From Patescibacteria group bacterium (GTDB lineage Bacteria; Patescibacteriota; Minisyncoccia; UBA6257; JAKLIH01): a stretch of DNA of 46,409 bases. Of this stretch, positions 24,740 to 32,587 are shown one piece after another (positions within the stretch are counted from its first letter, which is position 1; each line of letters opens with the position of its first letter). A program made the translations under genes and the position numbers. The stretch covers positions 1-46,409 of the forward strand of contig JAKLIH010000006.1 of the NCBI GenBank assembly GCA_022709715.1, written 5' to 3'. Below the pieces are notes generated by a model. That model was not told the origin of the DNA and ran no database searches. It saw only the letters and a program-made list of their open reading frames with translations.

Positions 24740-25024
24740 TCATGAGGCGGATGAATCAGTGATTTCGTCGCCAAAAGATGGAAAGGAATCGAGCGATCCC
24801 GGATAATCTTTTGTGGTGTGTTGATCGTCCGGCAATGGGTCTAATCTACTGAGATTGATTTCATCAAAGTTGAAACACTTTGCAGGAAGTATTTGTATGG
24901 CAAGTTTAGCCATCCAATATTCCATACCATACTTGATGATTCTCACTAAGTTTGGGTCATCGGTTTCAAATGTGACCATAAACGGCTTATAGCCACGACT
25001 GTTTATTCGAAACTTTCTTTTCAT
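24740..25024 (-). CDS. Hypothetical protein, 94 aa, TGA-terminated (cassette class)
   Basis: The N-terminal half is a mixed alpha/beta segment (KPFMVTFETDDPNLVRIIKY), and the C-terminus is acidic and probably disordered. ATG follows GGAGGGGAATAAA. Trp in YWMAK is TGG. It ends in TGA 12 bases before the terminator hairpin; read-through would continue into that hairpin before meeting TAA. No family is recognised. Confidence 0.65.
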   Translation of the reverse strand: MKRKFRINSRGYKPFMVTFETDDPNLVRIIKYGMEYWMAKLAIQILPAKCFNFDEINLSRLDPLPDDQHTTKDYPGSLDSFPSFGDEITDSSAS

Positions 25025-25062
25025 TTTTATTCCCCTCCTAAAATATCAAAACTTCTACATTT

Positions 25063-25091
25063 ATGTTACCACAAATCTATTTGAATGTCAA
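25063..25091 (-). promoter_or_regulatory. Promoter TTGACA-17-TAACAT
   Basis: Perfect -35, TGG-extended -10 and 17-base spacer for the gene at 25024. It adjoins the terminator of the next unit with no spare sequence. Confidence 0.8.
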
Positions 25092-25098
25092 AAAAATG

Positions 25099-25134
25099 AA
25101 AAATCACTTGCAACTTTAGTTGCAAGTGATTTTC
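25099..25134 (-). terminator. Terminator of the two-gene cassette 25141-25571
   Basis: AAAATCACTTGCAACT/AGTTGCAAGTGATTTTT hairpin ending in T-rich sequence, 7 bases after the TGA at 25141. Confidence 0.88.
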
Positions 25135-25140
25135 GATTGT

Positions 25141-25386
25141 TCATGATGGTTGCTGACGTTGTAATAGAGTAATATCATCTTGTAAATCTCTAATCTTCTT
25201 TCGGGATTTAGCTTGATCTGTTAATAATTCGCCTTTTTCAATTTGCAGAATATTAATTTCTGTTACAAGGTTACCAAAGAGAGGTTCCAAAACAAAAAAC
25301 ACATAATCAGCGGTTAGAGCATCACCCTTTTTAATCTCTTCCTTTAGATGATCCATTTTGGTCTTAATCTCATCTAAATTAATCAC
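25141..25386 (-). CDS. Coiled-coil small protein, 81 aa, TGA-terminated, GTG start (cassette class)
   Basis: The start is set at GTG 25386, 7 bases after AAAGGAG and overlapping the TGA of the upstream gene as GTGA. An alternative ATG 8 codons upstream lies inside that gene without a Shine-Dalgarno. The product is helical with a C-terminal heptad region (DQAKSRKKIRDLQDDITLLQ). It is terminated by TGA directly before a strong hairpin, so TGA=Trp would read through the terminator. The function is unknown. Confidence 0.7.
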   Translation of the reverse strand: MINLDEIKTKMDHLKEEIKKGDALTADYVFFVLEPLFGNLVTEINILQIEKGELLTDQAKSRKKIRDLQDDITLLQRQQPS

Positions 25387-25571
25387 AATTTTACTCCTTT
25401 CTTGAACCAACTAGTTAAACGTTGGAATAAAGGTCGCTTTACTTCTTCAATTTGCAGAGCTTCGGTAGTGTTTTGCAAAACTGGACAGTCTAGGTTTGTG
25501 ACTTCACCAATGAACGTACAGGGTTCTTTGCATTTTGGATTGTTGCAAATAAACGTTGCCTTTTCAGACAT
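25383..25571 (-). CDS. Small zinc-finger-like protein, 62 aa, TGA-terminated (cassette class)
   Basis: The start has GGAGGGAAAG. N-terminal FICNNPKCKEPC and a later Cys suggest a small metal-binding site, followed by a basic amphipathic C-terminus (PLFQRLTSWFKKGVKL). Its TGA stop overlaps the GTG start of the downstream gene, the classic coupling geometry of standard-code operons. No family is recognised. Confidence 0.68.
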   Translation of the reverse strand: MSEKATFICNNPKCKEPCTFIGEVTNLDCPVLQNTTEALQIEEVKRPLFQRLTSWFKKGVKL

Positions 25572-25619
25572 CTTTCCCTCCTAATAATTAAATATTTCGA
25601 TTATCAATTTGCTGGATGA

Positions 25620-25648
25620 ATACTATCACAAAAACGTCAGTATGTCAA
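25620..25648 (-). promoter_or_regulatory. Promoter TTGACA-17-TAGTAT
   Basis: TGA-extended -10, 17-base spacer, perfect -35; it drives the operon starting at 25571. Confidence 0.85.
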
Positions 25649-25657
25649 AGCCAAAGC

Positions 25658-25686
25658 TTGAAAGTTTGCCTATCATATGATAAAAT
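25658..25686 (+). promoter_or_regulatory. Promoter TTGAAA-17-TAAAAT
   Basis: TGA-extended -10 and 17-base spacer, divergent from the promoter at 25620 with 9 bases between the -35 boxes. Confidence 0.75.
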
Positions 25687-25719
25687 GGAAAAAGTTGTTT
25701 TAAAAATTAGGAGGTTAAA

Positions 25720-25977
25720 ATGAGAATCATTGGCAGGAAGAAAAATGAACATGACGCGTTCATTAACAAGCAATTACAAAAATGGATAAAAAGCAATTTG
25801 AATGACGAAGGATTAATCCAAAATAGATTAGTCATTTATTTAACTGGTTTGTTTTATAGTGGCCAGAAACAATATGCCATATCAAAAATCGCAGAAATCA
25901 TTGAAAAGCTGAGTAAACACAATTGTGAAGAAGTCCAATACCAAGAGATATTAAAATTGCAAAAAGAATTCAAATAA
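25720..25977 (+). CDS. Hypothetical protein, 85 aa (cassette class)
   Basis: ATG follows AATTAGGAGGTTAAA. The product is basic and helical (EHDAFINKQLQKWIKSNLND, then a hydrophobic VIYLTGLFYSGQ and a lysine-rich end). It could be a small helical bundle; no family is recognised. The stop is TAA, and the terminator follows 5 bases later. Confidence 0.65.
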   Translation: MRIIGRKKNEHDAFINKQLQKWIKSNLNDEGLIQNRLVIYLTGLFYSGQKQYAISKIAEIIEKLSKHNCEEVQYQEILKLQKEFK

Positions 25978-25982
25978 TTTTT

Positions 25983-26017
25983 AAAAAAGCGTTTACAAAA
26001 GTGTAAACGCTTTTTTG
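25983..26017 (+). terminator. Terminator of the 85 aa gene
   Basis: AAAAAAGCGTTTACA/TGTAAACGCTTTTTT, a symmetrical hairpin with T6. Confidence 0.9.
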
Positions 26018-26082
26018 TTTTGTGAAAAATTTTAAAATAAAGATAAAAAGGATTTTTAGCGTTGATGCTTTGATTTATAATT

Positions 26083-26112
26083 AAAAAGAGGGAGAAACTT
26101 AATCCCTCTTTA
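26083..26112 (-). terminator. Terminator of the left 64 aa gene
   Basis: AAAGAGGGA/TCCCTCTTT hairpin shared with the right copy at 27703-27728. Confidence 0.75.
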
Positions 26113-26119
26113 AAAGAGA

Positions 26120-26314
26120 CTATACAAAAGACAATTTTCTGTAACGCTCTTGAACGTTTTGGGGCAGTCCACTACTGGTAATAATGGACGATAAAACTTC
26201 ATAAACATTACTTCCTGTATTGCGATTTTTACTTTTTACTATATTCACAAGATTCTCTAGGATTGCTTCTTTGCCTTCGTCAGTAATGTCTACGCCATCA
26301 AAAATACTTTTCAT
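26120..26314 (-). CDS. Small helical protein, 64 aa, left paralogue (cassette class)
   Basis: The sequence has DITDEGKEAILENLVNIVKS, then NTGSNVYEVLSSIITSSGLP. It matches the gene at 27735 position by position (NHTGSNVWGVLGILVDNSGL). AAGGAGGAAAAA precedes ATG; the stop is TAG. The function is unknown; all-helical with a conserved TGSNV turn. Confidence 0.68.
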   Translation of the reverse strand: MKSIFDGVDITDEGKEAILENLVNIVKSKNRNTGSNVYEVLSSIITSSGLPQNVQERYRKLSFV

Positions 26315-26357
26315 GTTTTTCCTCCTTTCTTACTTTCTTGATAAACCTGCTAATAAG

Positions 26358-26386
26358 ATACTATCACTCACACATGTGCTTGTCAA
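26358..26386 (-). promoter_or_regulatory. Promoter TTGACA-17-TAGTAT
   Basis: Nearly identical to the right copy's promoter at 27973, including the GTGTGAGTG spacer. Confidence 0.85.
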
Positions 26387-26402
26387 ATTTTAAAATAAAG
26401 AT

Positions 26403-26456
26403 AAAAAGGATTTATGTTTAGCTAAAAATCCTTTTTATCCGATAAAAAGGATTTTT
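26403..26456. repeat. AAAAAGGATTT inverted repeats
   Basis: Three alternating copies of ATAAAAAGGATTT and its complement just upstream of the ATPase gene, with another at 26044. They form alternative hairpins and may be a terminator or leader for the ATPase gene. Confidence 0.5.
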
Positions 26457-26513
26457 ATCATTGACAAAATACAAATTATCTGATAATATATATGAAAATA
26501 TTAACTTTTTATT

Positions 26514-27695
26514 ATGTTTATAAAACGCAGGATATATGATGATGTTTGAGATTATTTAAAAGTAGATGAAATAGCATTAATTACTGGCCCTAGACAAACC
26601 GGTAAAACAACTATGCTTTTCCATATGTATTCTAAATTAAAAAAAGAAGGAAAACGATGCTATTTTTTTAGTTTAGAAGACCCTACTCTGTTAGCTAAAT
26701 TAGATGAACATCCAGACAATTTAATAAATATTATAGAAGGAATAGATAAAGAAAAAAAATATATATTTATAGATGAAATACAATATTTAAAAAATCCTTC
26801 TAATTTTCTCAAATTTAATTATGATAAATACAAAGGGAAAATAAAATTAATTGTTACTGGATCTTCAGCTTTTTATATTGATAAAAAATTTAAAGATTCT
26901 TTAGCTGGAAGGAAAAGAATATTTTTCCTTAATGTGTTTTCTTTTGAAGAATTTTTATTAGCAAAAAAACTAAAAATTAAAGATTTAAAATTATCAGATA
27001 AAAAAGAATTGATGAACGAATATATTACTTATGGTGGTTATCCAAGGGTAATACTTTCAGAAGATAATGAAGAAAAGAAAATAATTTTACACGATATTGC
27101 TTATGCTTATACCAAAAGAGATATTGATGATGCTGGGATTCAGAAAGATGAAATATTTTATAAACTTTTTGTATTACTATCGGATCAAATAGGCAAAACA
27201 ATAAATATTAATGAATTAGCTAATACTTTAAATGTTTCTAAAACCATAATAAATAATTTTTTATATATTATGAGAAAATCTTTTCATATTTATTTAGTCA
27301 GTCCATATTTTAGAAATTTAAGAAAAGAACTTACAAAAATGAATAAAATATATTTTAATGATTTTGGTTTGCGTAATGTTTTTTTAAATAATTTTGATAA
27401 ATTAGAATATAGAGATGATAAAGGAGAAATTTTAGAAAATATGATTTATAAAAAATTATTAGAAACTAATGATGAAATAAATATAAATTATTGAAGTACA
27501 ATTGATAAAAATGAAGTGGATTTTGTGGTTGGAAATAAAATAGCTTATGAAAGTAAATTCAAAGTATCTAAAATAACTCCTAAAAATTATATTAAATTTA
27601 AAGAAACGTATCCTAAAATTAATTTAAAATATATTTATTATGATAAAGATATAGAAAGAGATAATGATGACTATATTAATTTCTTTGATTTATAA
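26514..27695 (+). CDS. AAA-type ATPase with DUF4143-like C-terminus (two UGA-Trp)
   Basis: ATG 26514 to TAA 27695 gives 393 residues; TGA codons encode Trp in DDVWDYLK and INYWSTID. Walker A GPRQTGKTT (25-33), Walker B YIFIDEIQYL and sensor LIVTGSSAF match the AAA_14 family, and the C-terminal part matches DUF4143 (winged helix, then a restriction-like fold with VDFVVGNKIAYESKF, compare V-D-F/Y-x-E-x-K). The biochemical role is unknown; many are mobile or defence-related. It is flanked by two paralogous small cassettes in direct repeats. Confidence 0.9.
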
Positions 27696-27702
27696 TTAAA
27701 AA

Positions 27703-27728
27703 AGAGGGAGAAGATTAATCCCTCTTTT
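27703..27728 (-). terminator. Terminator of the right 64 aa gene
   Basis: AAAGAGGGA/TCCCTCTTTTT. The TGA at 27735 lies 6 bases before it on the minus strand. Confidence 0.75.
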
Positions 27729-27734
27729 TGACCT

Positions 27735-27929
27735 TCATTTCAAAATTTGGTCATTGAGTGCTTTTCGAGTTTCGTCCGGCAAACCACTATTGTCCACGAG
27801 GATTCCCAACACTCCCCACACATTTGACCCCGTGTGGTTATCTTCTTTTAGTACCAAAGAAATAGTGTTTTTTAGGAGTTTTTGTTTGTCCTTTTCACTG
27901 ATATTGATACCAGCAAAAATATTTGCCAT
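27735..27929 (-). CDS. Small helical protein, 64 aa, right paralogue, TGA-terminated (cassette class)
   Basis: Paralogue of the gene at 26120, sharing ISEKDKQKLLKN-like helices and the TGSNV turn. It ends AAA TGA where the left paralogue ends TAG, with the terminator at once. Two paralogues of equal length therefore stop at the same alignment position, one with TAG and one with TGA. That is direct evidence that TGA is a stop in this gene class. Trp (SNVWGVL) is TGG. Confidence 0.75.
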   Translation of the reverse strand: MANIFAGINISEKDKQKLLKNTISLVLKEDNHTGSNVWGVLGILVDNSGLPDETRKALNDQILK

Positions 27930-27972
27930 GTTTTTCCTCCTTTCTTACTTTCTTGATAAACCTGCTAATAAG

Positions 27973-28001
27973 ATACTACCACTCACACACACGTTTGTCA
28001 A
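27973..28001 (-). promoter_or_regulatory. Promoter TTGACA-17-TAGTAT
   Basis: Perfect -35 with TGG-extended -10, matching the left copy. Confidence 0.85.
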
Positions 28002-28012
28002 ATTTTAAAATA

Positions 28013-28042
28013 AAATCAACCAAAACATTTCTGTTTTGGTTG
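28013..28042 (-). terminator. Terminator of the 102 aa coiled-coil gene
   Basis: AATCAACCAAAACA/TGTTTTGGTTGATT hairpin, T-rich on the minus strand. Confidence 0.8.
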
Positions 28043-28062
28043 ATTTTGTTTAAATATATTTA

Positions 28063-28371
28063 TTATTTTCTTTTAGATTCTAATTTTATAACTCGCATTT
28101 TTAAATCAATAAATTCGGTTTTAGAAACTTTGGTATCAATCTCATTTCTTGATTCTAAAACAGCTTGGGTTAGTGATTGAATATCGTTTTTCATTTCTTT
28201 TATATCTTGATGAACGAATTGAAATTTAGTATCAAAAGATTCAGCTAATAATTGAATTTGATGTATTACATTTTCATTGAGCGTACCCATTTGGTTAAGA
28301 ATATCTTTTTTATCTGTTTGGTCAAGATATTTGGGTTGTTTTTTTGATTTTGGTTTGACAGTTTTTACCAT
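28063..28371 (-). CDS. Coiled-coil protein, 102 aa
   Basis: A basic N-terminus (KPKSKKQPKY) is followed by a continuous helix with heptads through residue 100, including QDIKEMKNDIQSLTQAVLES. It resembles the small coiled-coil DUF-type proteins common in CPR genomes. There is no Trp, so the code class cannot be tested; the AT-rich codons and lack of Shine-Dalgarno place it with the core genes. The stop is TAA. Confidence 0.65.
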   Translation of the reverse strand: MVKTVKPKSKKQPKYLDQTDKKDILNQMGTLNENVIHQIQLLAESFDTKFQFVHQDIKEMKNDIQSLTQAVLESRNEIDTKVSKTEFIDLKMRVIKLESKRK

Positions 28372-28397
28372 ATTAAAATTTTGGTTTTATTGTTGCT

Positions 28398-28426
28398 ATT
28401 ATAGTAAAACTTGAAATAAAAGTCAA
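28398..28426 (-). promoter_or_regulatory. Promoter TTGACT-17-TATAAT
   Basis: Good hexamers at 17-base spacing, 26 bases before ATG 28371. Confidence 0.7.
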
Positions 28427-28436
28427 TAGGTCAAAA

Positions 28437-28464
28437 ATCAGCGGATTTTAATAATCCGCTGATT
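28437..28464. terminator. AGCGGATT/AATCCGCT hairpin
   Basis: ATCAGCGGATTTTAATAATC plus CGCTGAT form a hairpin between the coiled-coil gene promoter and the structured segment at 28497. It could terminate minus-strand transcription from ppdK. Confidence 0.6.
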
Positions 28465-28496
28465 TTATTTACAATAATTAATTTTTCTCTTTTTCA

Positions 28497-28607
28497 AATA
28501 ACCGTGCGGGAACACTAAAACTATAACTACAACTAAAATATAATTTTAAAAATAGTGTTCTACTTTCTATTATGGTCTTTTATTTGGCACTTTGTGCCAT
28601 GGTTATT
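28497..28607. ncRNA. Possible three-way-junction RNA downstream of ppdK
   Basis: An outer stem AATAACC (28497-28503)/GGTTATT (28601-28607) encloses an 8 bp stem GAACACTA (28510)/TAGTGTTC (28553) and a hairpin TGGCAC-TTT-GTGCCA (28585-28599). All three pair perfectly. No ORF occupies the 28372-28700 interval. The functional strand and class are unknown; it may also be a composite repeat or the ppdK 3' UTR. Confidence 0.35.
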
Positions 28608-28700
28608 CACCCACATAAAAGTGTCCAATTGAAATAAAGTTTTAGTGTAATTACAAATCCTTATATCTAAGGATATACTAACGTTGTCATTGAATAAAAA

Positions 28701-31382
28701 CTAGCGTTTTTCTTCAATGACTGCCTGGGCGGCGGCTAATTTAGCCACTGGCACACGATAAGGCGAGCAAGACACATAAGTTAAGCCAAGTTTATGACAA
28801 AACTTAACACTTTCAGGATCGCCACCATGTTCACCGCAAATACCAATCTTTAAATCTTTTTTCACTTTGCGACCAAGAGTTACACCCATGGCTACTAATT
28901 TACCTATACCATTTTGATCTAAAGTTTGAAATGGATCGTTTTCTAATATTTTTTTGGTCAAATAAATTTTAATAAATTTACCAGCATCATCTCGAGAAAA
29001 GCCCATACCCATTTGAGTTAAATCATTCGTGCCAAAGGAGAAAAAGTCAGCTTCTTTAGCAATTTCATCGGCAGTTAAAGCGGCCCGAGGCACTTCAATC
29101 ATGGTACCAATTTTATAGTCAAGCTTGATTTTAAATTCTTTTAATACTTCTTCGGCTATTTTGATAGTTAAAGTTTTTTGATCAATTAATTCTTTAACAT
29201 TACCAACCAGTGGAATCATGATTTCAGGAATAACTTTAATTTTTTCTTTTTTATATAATTCGCAAGCTGCCGACATAATGGCCCGAACTTGCATTTCTGT
29301 AATTTCAGAATAGGTTATGCCTAACCTGCAACCACGATGACCAAGCATTGGATTTTGTTCATGAAGCTCTTGAGATTTTTTCATAATTTTTTCTACTGGA
29401 ATATCAATAGTATTAGAAAGTTCTTTGGCAGCTTCATTGGTTTTTGGTAAAAATTCATGCAATGGTGGGTCAAGAGTTCGAATCGTTACTGGAAAGCCTT
29501 TCATGGTTTTGAAAAGTCCGTAAAAATCATCTTTTTGAAAAGGCAAAAGTTTATCTAAAGCCGATCTTCTTTCTTGCTCGGTATCCGCTAAAATCATTTC
29601 TTGCATATGAGGCAATCTCTGTGGATCAAAAAACATGTGCTCAGTTCGGCATAAACCAATACCTTCGGCGCCAAATTGATTGGCAACTTTGGCATCGCGA
29701 GGTATATCGGCATTAGCTCGAACTTTTAGCTTAGCAATATTATCAGCTCATTTCATAAAAGTTTTAAACTCACCTTCTATTTCGGGCATGATAGTATCGG
29801 CTTTACCTAAAATAACATTACCGGCATTGCCATCGATTGTAATATAGTCACCTTCTTTGATAGTATATTTATCATTACCATTATTAATAATGAATTGTTT
29901 TTTAGTCATATCAATTTTTATTTCTTCACAACCAACCACTGCACATTTACCCATACCTCTAGCTACCACAGCAGCATGAGAAGTCATGCCACCTCGAGCG
30001 GTTAAAACGCCTTGCGAAGCATTCATACCGTTGATATCGTCAGGTGAAGTTTCATCTCTTACTAAAATAACTTTTTCACCCGATTCGGTTCAAGCCACGG
30101 CTTCGTCTGGATCGAAAACAACTTTACCAGTAGCAGCCCCTGGTGAAGCGGGTAAACCTTTAGCAATAATTTCAATTTTGGCTTTGGGATCAACAACTGG
30201 ATGCAATAATTGATTAATTTGATTTGGATCAATGCGCATTAAAGCTTCATTAATAGTGATAAGTTTTTCGCTCACCATATCCACGGCAATTTTTATACCG
30301 GAACGAATACTTCTTTTACCACTACGAGTTTGAAGCATATATAAAATATCGTTTTCAATAGTAAATTCAAAATCTTGCATGTCTTTATAATGTTTTTCTA
30401 AATTGGTAGTAACTTCAACTAATTGTTTAAAAACTTTTGGCATGTCTTTTTTCAAATTAATAATTGGCTGTGGAGTTCTAACACCAGCTACCACATCTTC
30501 ACCTTGAGCATTAATTAAATATTCACCATAAAATTCTTTTTTACCAGTCGAAGGATTGCGAGTAAAACCAACACCCGTGGCACAATTATCACCCATGTTA
30601 CCAAACACCATGACTTGAACATTAACAGCCGTGCCGAGATTATCAGGAATTTTATTAATTTGTCGATAAGTAATAGCGCGAGGATTGTTTCAACTCTTAA
30701 AAACTGCATCTCGAGCCATTTCGAGTTGGACTAAAACGTCTTGAGGAAAATCTTTGCCAGTTTTGGCTTTTACTAATTTTTTATATTTATCAATTAAATC
30801 TTTTAAATCAATATAAGAAACTTCATAATCGTATTTTATTTTCTTGATTTCTTTTAATTTATGCAAATATTCTTCAAACTCGGATTTATCAATACCTAAA
30901 ACCACATCGGAAAACATCATAATAAATCGACGATATGAATCATAAGCAAAACGAGGATTGTTGGATTTGCTAGACAAAGCTTCAACGGTAATATCATTTA
31001 ATCCTAAATTTAAAATGGTATCCATCATACCGGGCATAGAAAATTTTGAACCAGACCGGACTGATACTAAAAGTGGATTTTTGCTATCACCAAATTTTTT
31101 ATTACTGGATTTTTCTAATTTCGAAATGGCTTGGTTAAATTCATTTTGAAAATCAGTTGGTAATTTTTTGTTATGATGATAATAATAATTACAAACTTGA
31201 GTTGTGATTGTAAAACCTGGTGGAACTGGAACGCCAATTTTTGTCATTTCAGCCAGACCAGCACCTTTACCACCTAATAAATCTTTCATACTACCATTGC
31301 CGTCGGCTTTACCATTTTGAAAACTATAAATATATTTTTCGGATTTTACTTTTTTAACTTTTTGCATTTTCTTTGTTGTCAT
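28701..31382 (-). CDS. ppdK: Pyruvate, phosphate dikinase (three UGA-Trp)
   Basis: ATG 31382 to TAG 28701 is one 893-residue frame joined across TGA at 30690 (FKSWNNPRAI), 30090 ([12 protein letters not shown]) and 29748 (FMKWADN); each is a Trp position in PPDK. In order: N-terminal ATP-grasp ([22 protein letters not shown]), the phosphohistidine domain [15 protein letters not shown] with catalytic His, and the C-terminal PEP-utilising barrel with CGEHGGDP. The enzyme interconverts PEP+AMP+PPi and pyruvate+ATP+Pi, a typical glycolytic step in CPR. The length is normal. No Shine-Dalgarno; promoter TTGATT-17-TATTAT at 31411-31439. Confidence 0.96.
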
Positions 31383-31410
31383 ATTTTCCGCTTAATTTTT
31401 ACGTACTAGT

Positions 31411-31439
31411 ATAATAACAAAGAACAAATAAAAAATCAA
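31411..31439 (-). promoter_or_regulatory. ppdK promoter TTGATT-17-TATTAT
   Basis: The only reasonable pair in the 65 bases upstream, with correct spacing and a TGT extension. Confidence 0.5.
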
Positions 31440-31447
31440 TGAATCAT

Positions 31448-31474
31448 AAAGGGAGGAATATAAATTCCTCCCTA
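31448..31474 (-). terminator. Terminator overlapping the stop of the 105 aa gene
   Basis: TAGGGAGGAAT/ATTCCTCCCTTTA hairpin on the minus strand; the TAG stop is part of the stem. Confidence 0.7.
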
Positions 31475-31789
31475 AACGTCTTCTTTTTTGTTTATTAGCT
31501 TTGGCTTACCATATCGACAGAAATGGCTTACTAGGCCATTGTGTTTGTCAAGCGCAATAAAAACAGCCATACAGCGGCCAAAACACAATGTATATTGACC
31601 ATTACTTGGTATACATCGTCTTTGTGCAGCAAATGATGGAATAGGTATCTCGCCATACCCAATTACAGTTCCTTCATCTCCATCGTCAAATACTACCCTA
31701 TCTCCAACATTAAATTCAGAGTTCATGTTGTTTACGATACTGAGTAATACTTTACCACCACCCACAAGTTCTTTTAATAAACCTTCCAT
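31472..31789 (-). CDS. SH3-like small protein, 105 aa (cassette class)
   Basis: ATG follows AGAAGGAGTAAATT. After an N-terminal helix, FNVGDRVVFDDGDEGTVIGYG is the same SH3-like motif as in the gene at 13962, and both have four Cys and a C-terminal lysine-rich end. The two are probably distant paralogues of one cassette family. The function is unknown. The stop is TAG. Confidence 0.66.
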   Translation of the reverse strand: MEGLLKELVGGGKVLLSIVNNMNSEFNVGDRVVFDDGDEGTVIGYGEIPIPSFAAQRRCIPSNGQYTLCFGRCMAVFIALDKHNGLVSHFCRYGKPKLINKKEDV

Positions 31790-31826
31790 AATTTACTCCT
31801 TCTTAGAAATATTGACTACTAAATTA

Positions 31827-31856
31827 AATCTAGCATAAAAAATAATGTTTTGTAAA
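31827..31856 (-). promoter_or_regulatory. Promoter TTTACA-18-TAGATT
   Basis: A weaker version of the cassette consensus, with TGC extension; 38 bases upstream of ATG 31789. Confidence 0.5.
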
Positions 31857-31928
31857 TTATCGCATCAAGCATGCTAAAATCTAAGTGAAATATTAACCAA
31901 AATATGTTAGCTTTGTGCAGAAAAATAT

Positions 31929-32066
31929 TAATCAGAACGGTACCTGGTACCGTTCTGATTAAATTTTAATATGATCGGAACCTGGTTCCGATCATATTAA
32001 AACGATGTTTTAAAAAAATGATTATTGCTCTTTTGTGACAACAATGCCTGGTACCGTTCTGCATTG
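31929..32066. repeat. Cluster of three AACGGTACC-type palindromes
   Basis: First, TAATCAGAACGGTACC-T-complement (31929-31961). Second, TAATATGATCGGAACC-T-complement (about 31966-32000), in which the core itself changed to GGAACC/GGTTCC with pairing kept. Third, a degenerate copy CAATGC...GCATTG with one arm of the core (32042-32066). No gene lies between 31790 and 32152. Confidence 0.75.
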
Positions 32067-32102
32067 CTCATCTCGATTTTTAAATTACTTGACATGTAAT
32101 TA

Positions 32103-32140
32103 AAAAGAGACTTGTCAATTTGTATTAACAAGTCTCTTTT
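32103..32140 (-). terminator. Terminator of the 57 aa gene
   Basis: AAAAGAGACTTGT/ACAAGTCTCTTTT hairpin, T-rich exit on the minus strand. Confidence 0.85.
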
Positions 32141-32152
32141 GGAGCATCGGCT

Positions 32153-32326
32153 TTAATATGTCGGTTGCCCAAATTCGTTGCACTCCTTGCATGGCGCGTC
32201 CAAGCCGCACTGACTACACGTACCCATCGCAAGTGGTTGTTTGCCATGGTCTTCCCACGTATGAGGATGAGGATCAGGCAGATCCTCTGGGAACATATCC
32301 CGATGGCATAACTCACATATAAGCAT
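32153..32326 (-). CDS. Small zinc-finger protein, 57 aa (cassette class)
   Basis: ATG 32326 follows AAAGGAGATAAT; the stop is TAA. Cys pairs CELC near the start and CSQC plus CKEC near the end give a likely two-zinc or rubredoxin-like knuckle arrangement, with a Pro/His/Asp-rich linker (PEDLPDPHPHTWEDHGK) between. Trp is TGG. A longer frame overlapping it on the same strand has no Shine-Dalgarno and no domain sense, so it was set aside. The function is unknown. Confidence 0.72.
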   Translation of the reverse strand: MLICELCHRDMFPEDLPDPHPHTWEDHGKQPLAMGTCSQCGLDAPCKECNEFGQPTY

Positions 32327-32360
32327 ATTATCTCCTTTCTAAATAAAAGTACTTATTATT

Positions 32361-32389
32361 ATTTTATCATATATTAACCAATTGATCAA
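32361..32389 (-). promoter_or_regulatory. Promoter TTGATC-17-TAAAAT
   Basis: TGA-extended -10 and 17-base spacer, 35 bases upstream of ATG 32326. Confidence 0.65.
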
Positions 32390-32400
32390 ATTGCTTTCGG

Positions 32401-32559
32401 TGAATCCAAACTCGAAATGCAACATTAGAGGGATTTTTAAAAAGCAAATCAGAATTAATTTTAGTTAAATATAGAACTAAAAATCAAGAATATGATATTG
32501 AAGTTGAAATTAACCTTAGCTTATTTGATGTACAACAATTAAAAAATGGACTACCCTAA
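32401..32559 (+). pseudogene. Possible 3' fragment of a core-type gene
   Basis: An open frame with TGA near its beginning reads WIQTRNATLEGFLKSKSELI, then a hydrophilic segment ending SLFDVQQLKNGLP before TAA (32557). There is no start codon or Shine-Dalgarno, and the left side is occupied by a cassette promoter. It looks like the tail of an AT-rich gene cut by cassette insertion, but it may be chance. Confidence 0.25.
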
Positions 32560-32578
32560 TAGGGTAATCCATTTTTAT
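32546..32578 (-). terminator. Terminator of the 260 aa gene
   Basis: AAAATGGATTACCCTA/TAGGGTAGTCCATTTTTT on the minus strand, with one G-U or mismatch. Confidence 0.8.
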
Positions 32579-32587
32579 TGCTACATA

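Larger units (their letters stand above)
26069..26400. repeat. Direct repeat, left copy (ATPase 3' end plus small gene and promoter)
   Basis: It begins with CTTTGATTTATAATTAAAAAG, identical to the last codons of the ATPase gene, runs through the 64 aa cassette gene and its promoter, and ends in AAATTTTAAAATAAA. The right copy is 27684-28015. The ends are almost identical and the coding middle has diverged. Confidence 0.7.
27684..28015. repeat. Direct repeat, right copy
   Basis: Partner of 26069-26400. It contains the true 3' end of the ATPase gene, the terminator, the 64 aa paralogue and its promoter. Confidence 0.7.

Noticed and set aside
25141-25410. ATG start at 25410 for the 81 aa gene
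   Set aside because: That start lies inside the upstream gene and lacks a Shine-Dalgarno, while GTG 25386 has AAAGGAG at good spacing.
32125-32316. A 63-codon minus-strand frame in the 57 aa gene region
   Set aside because: It has no Shine-Dalgarno at its start and no domain sense, whereas the overlapping frame from 32326 has AAAGGAG, Cys pairs and ends before the terminator.
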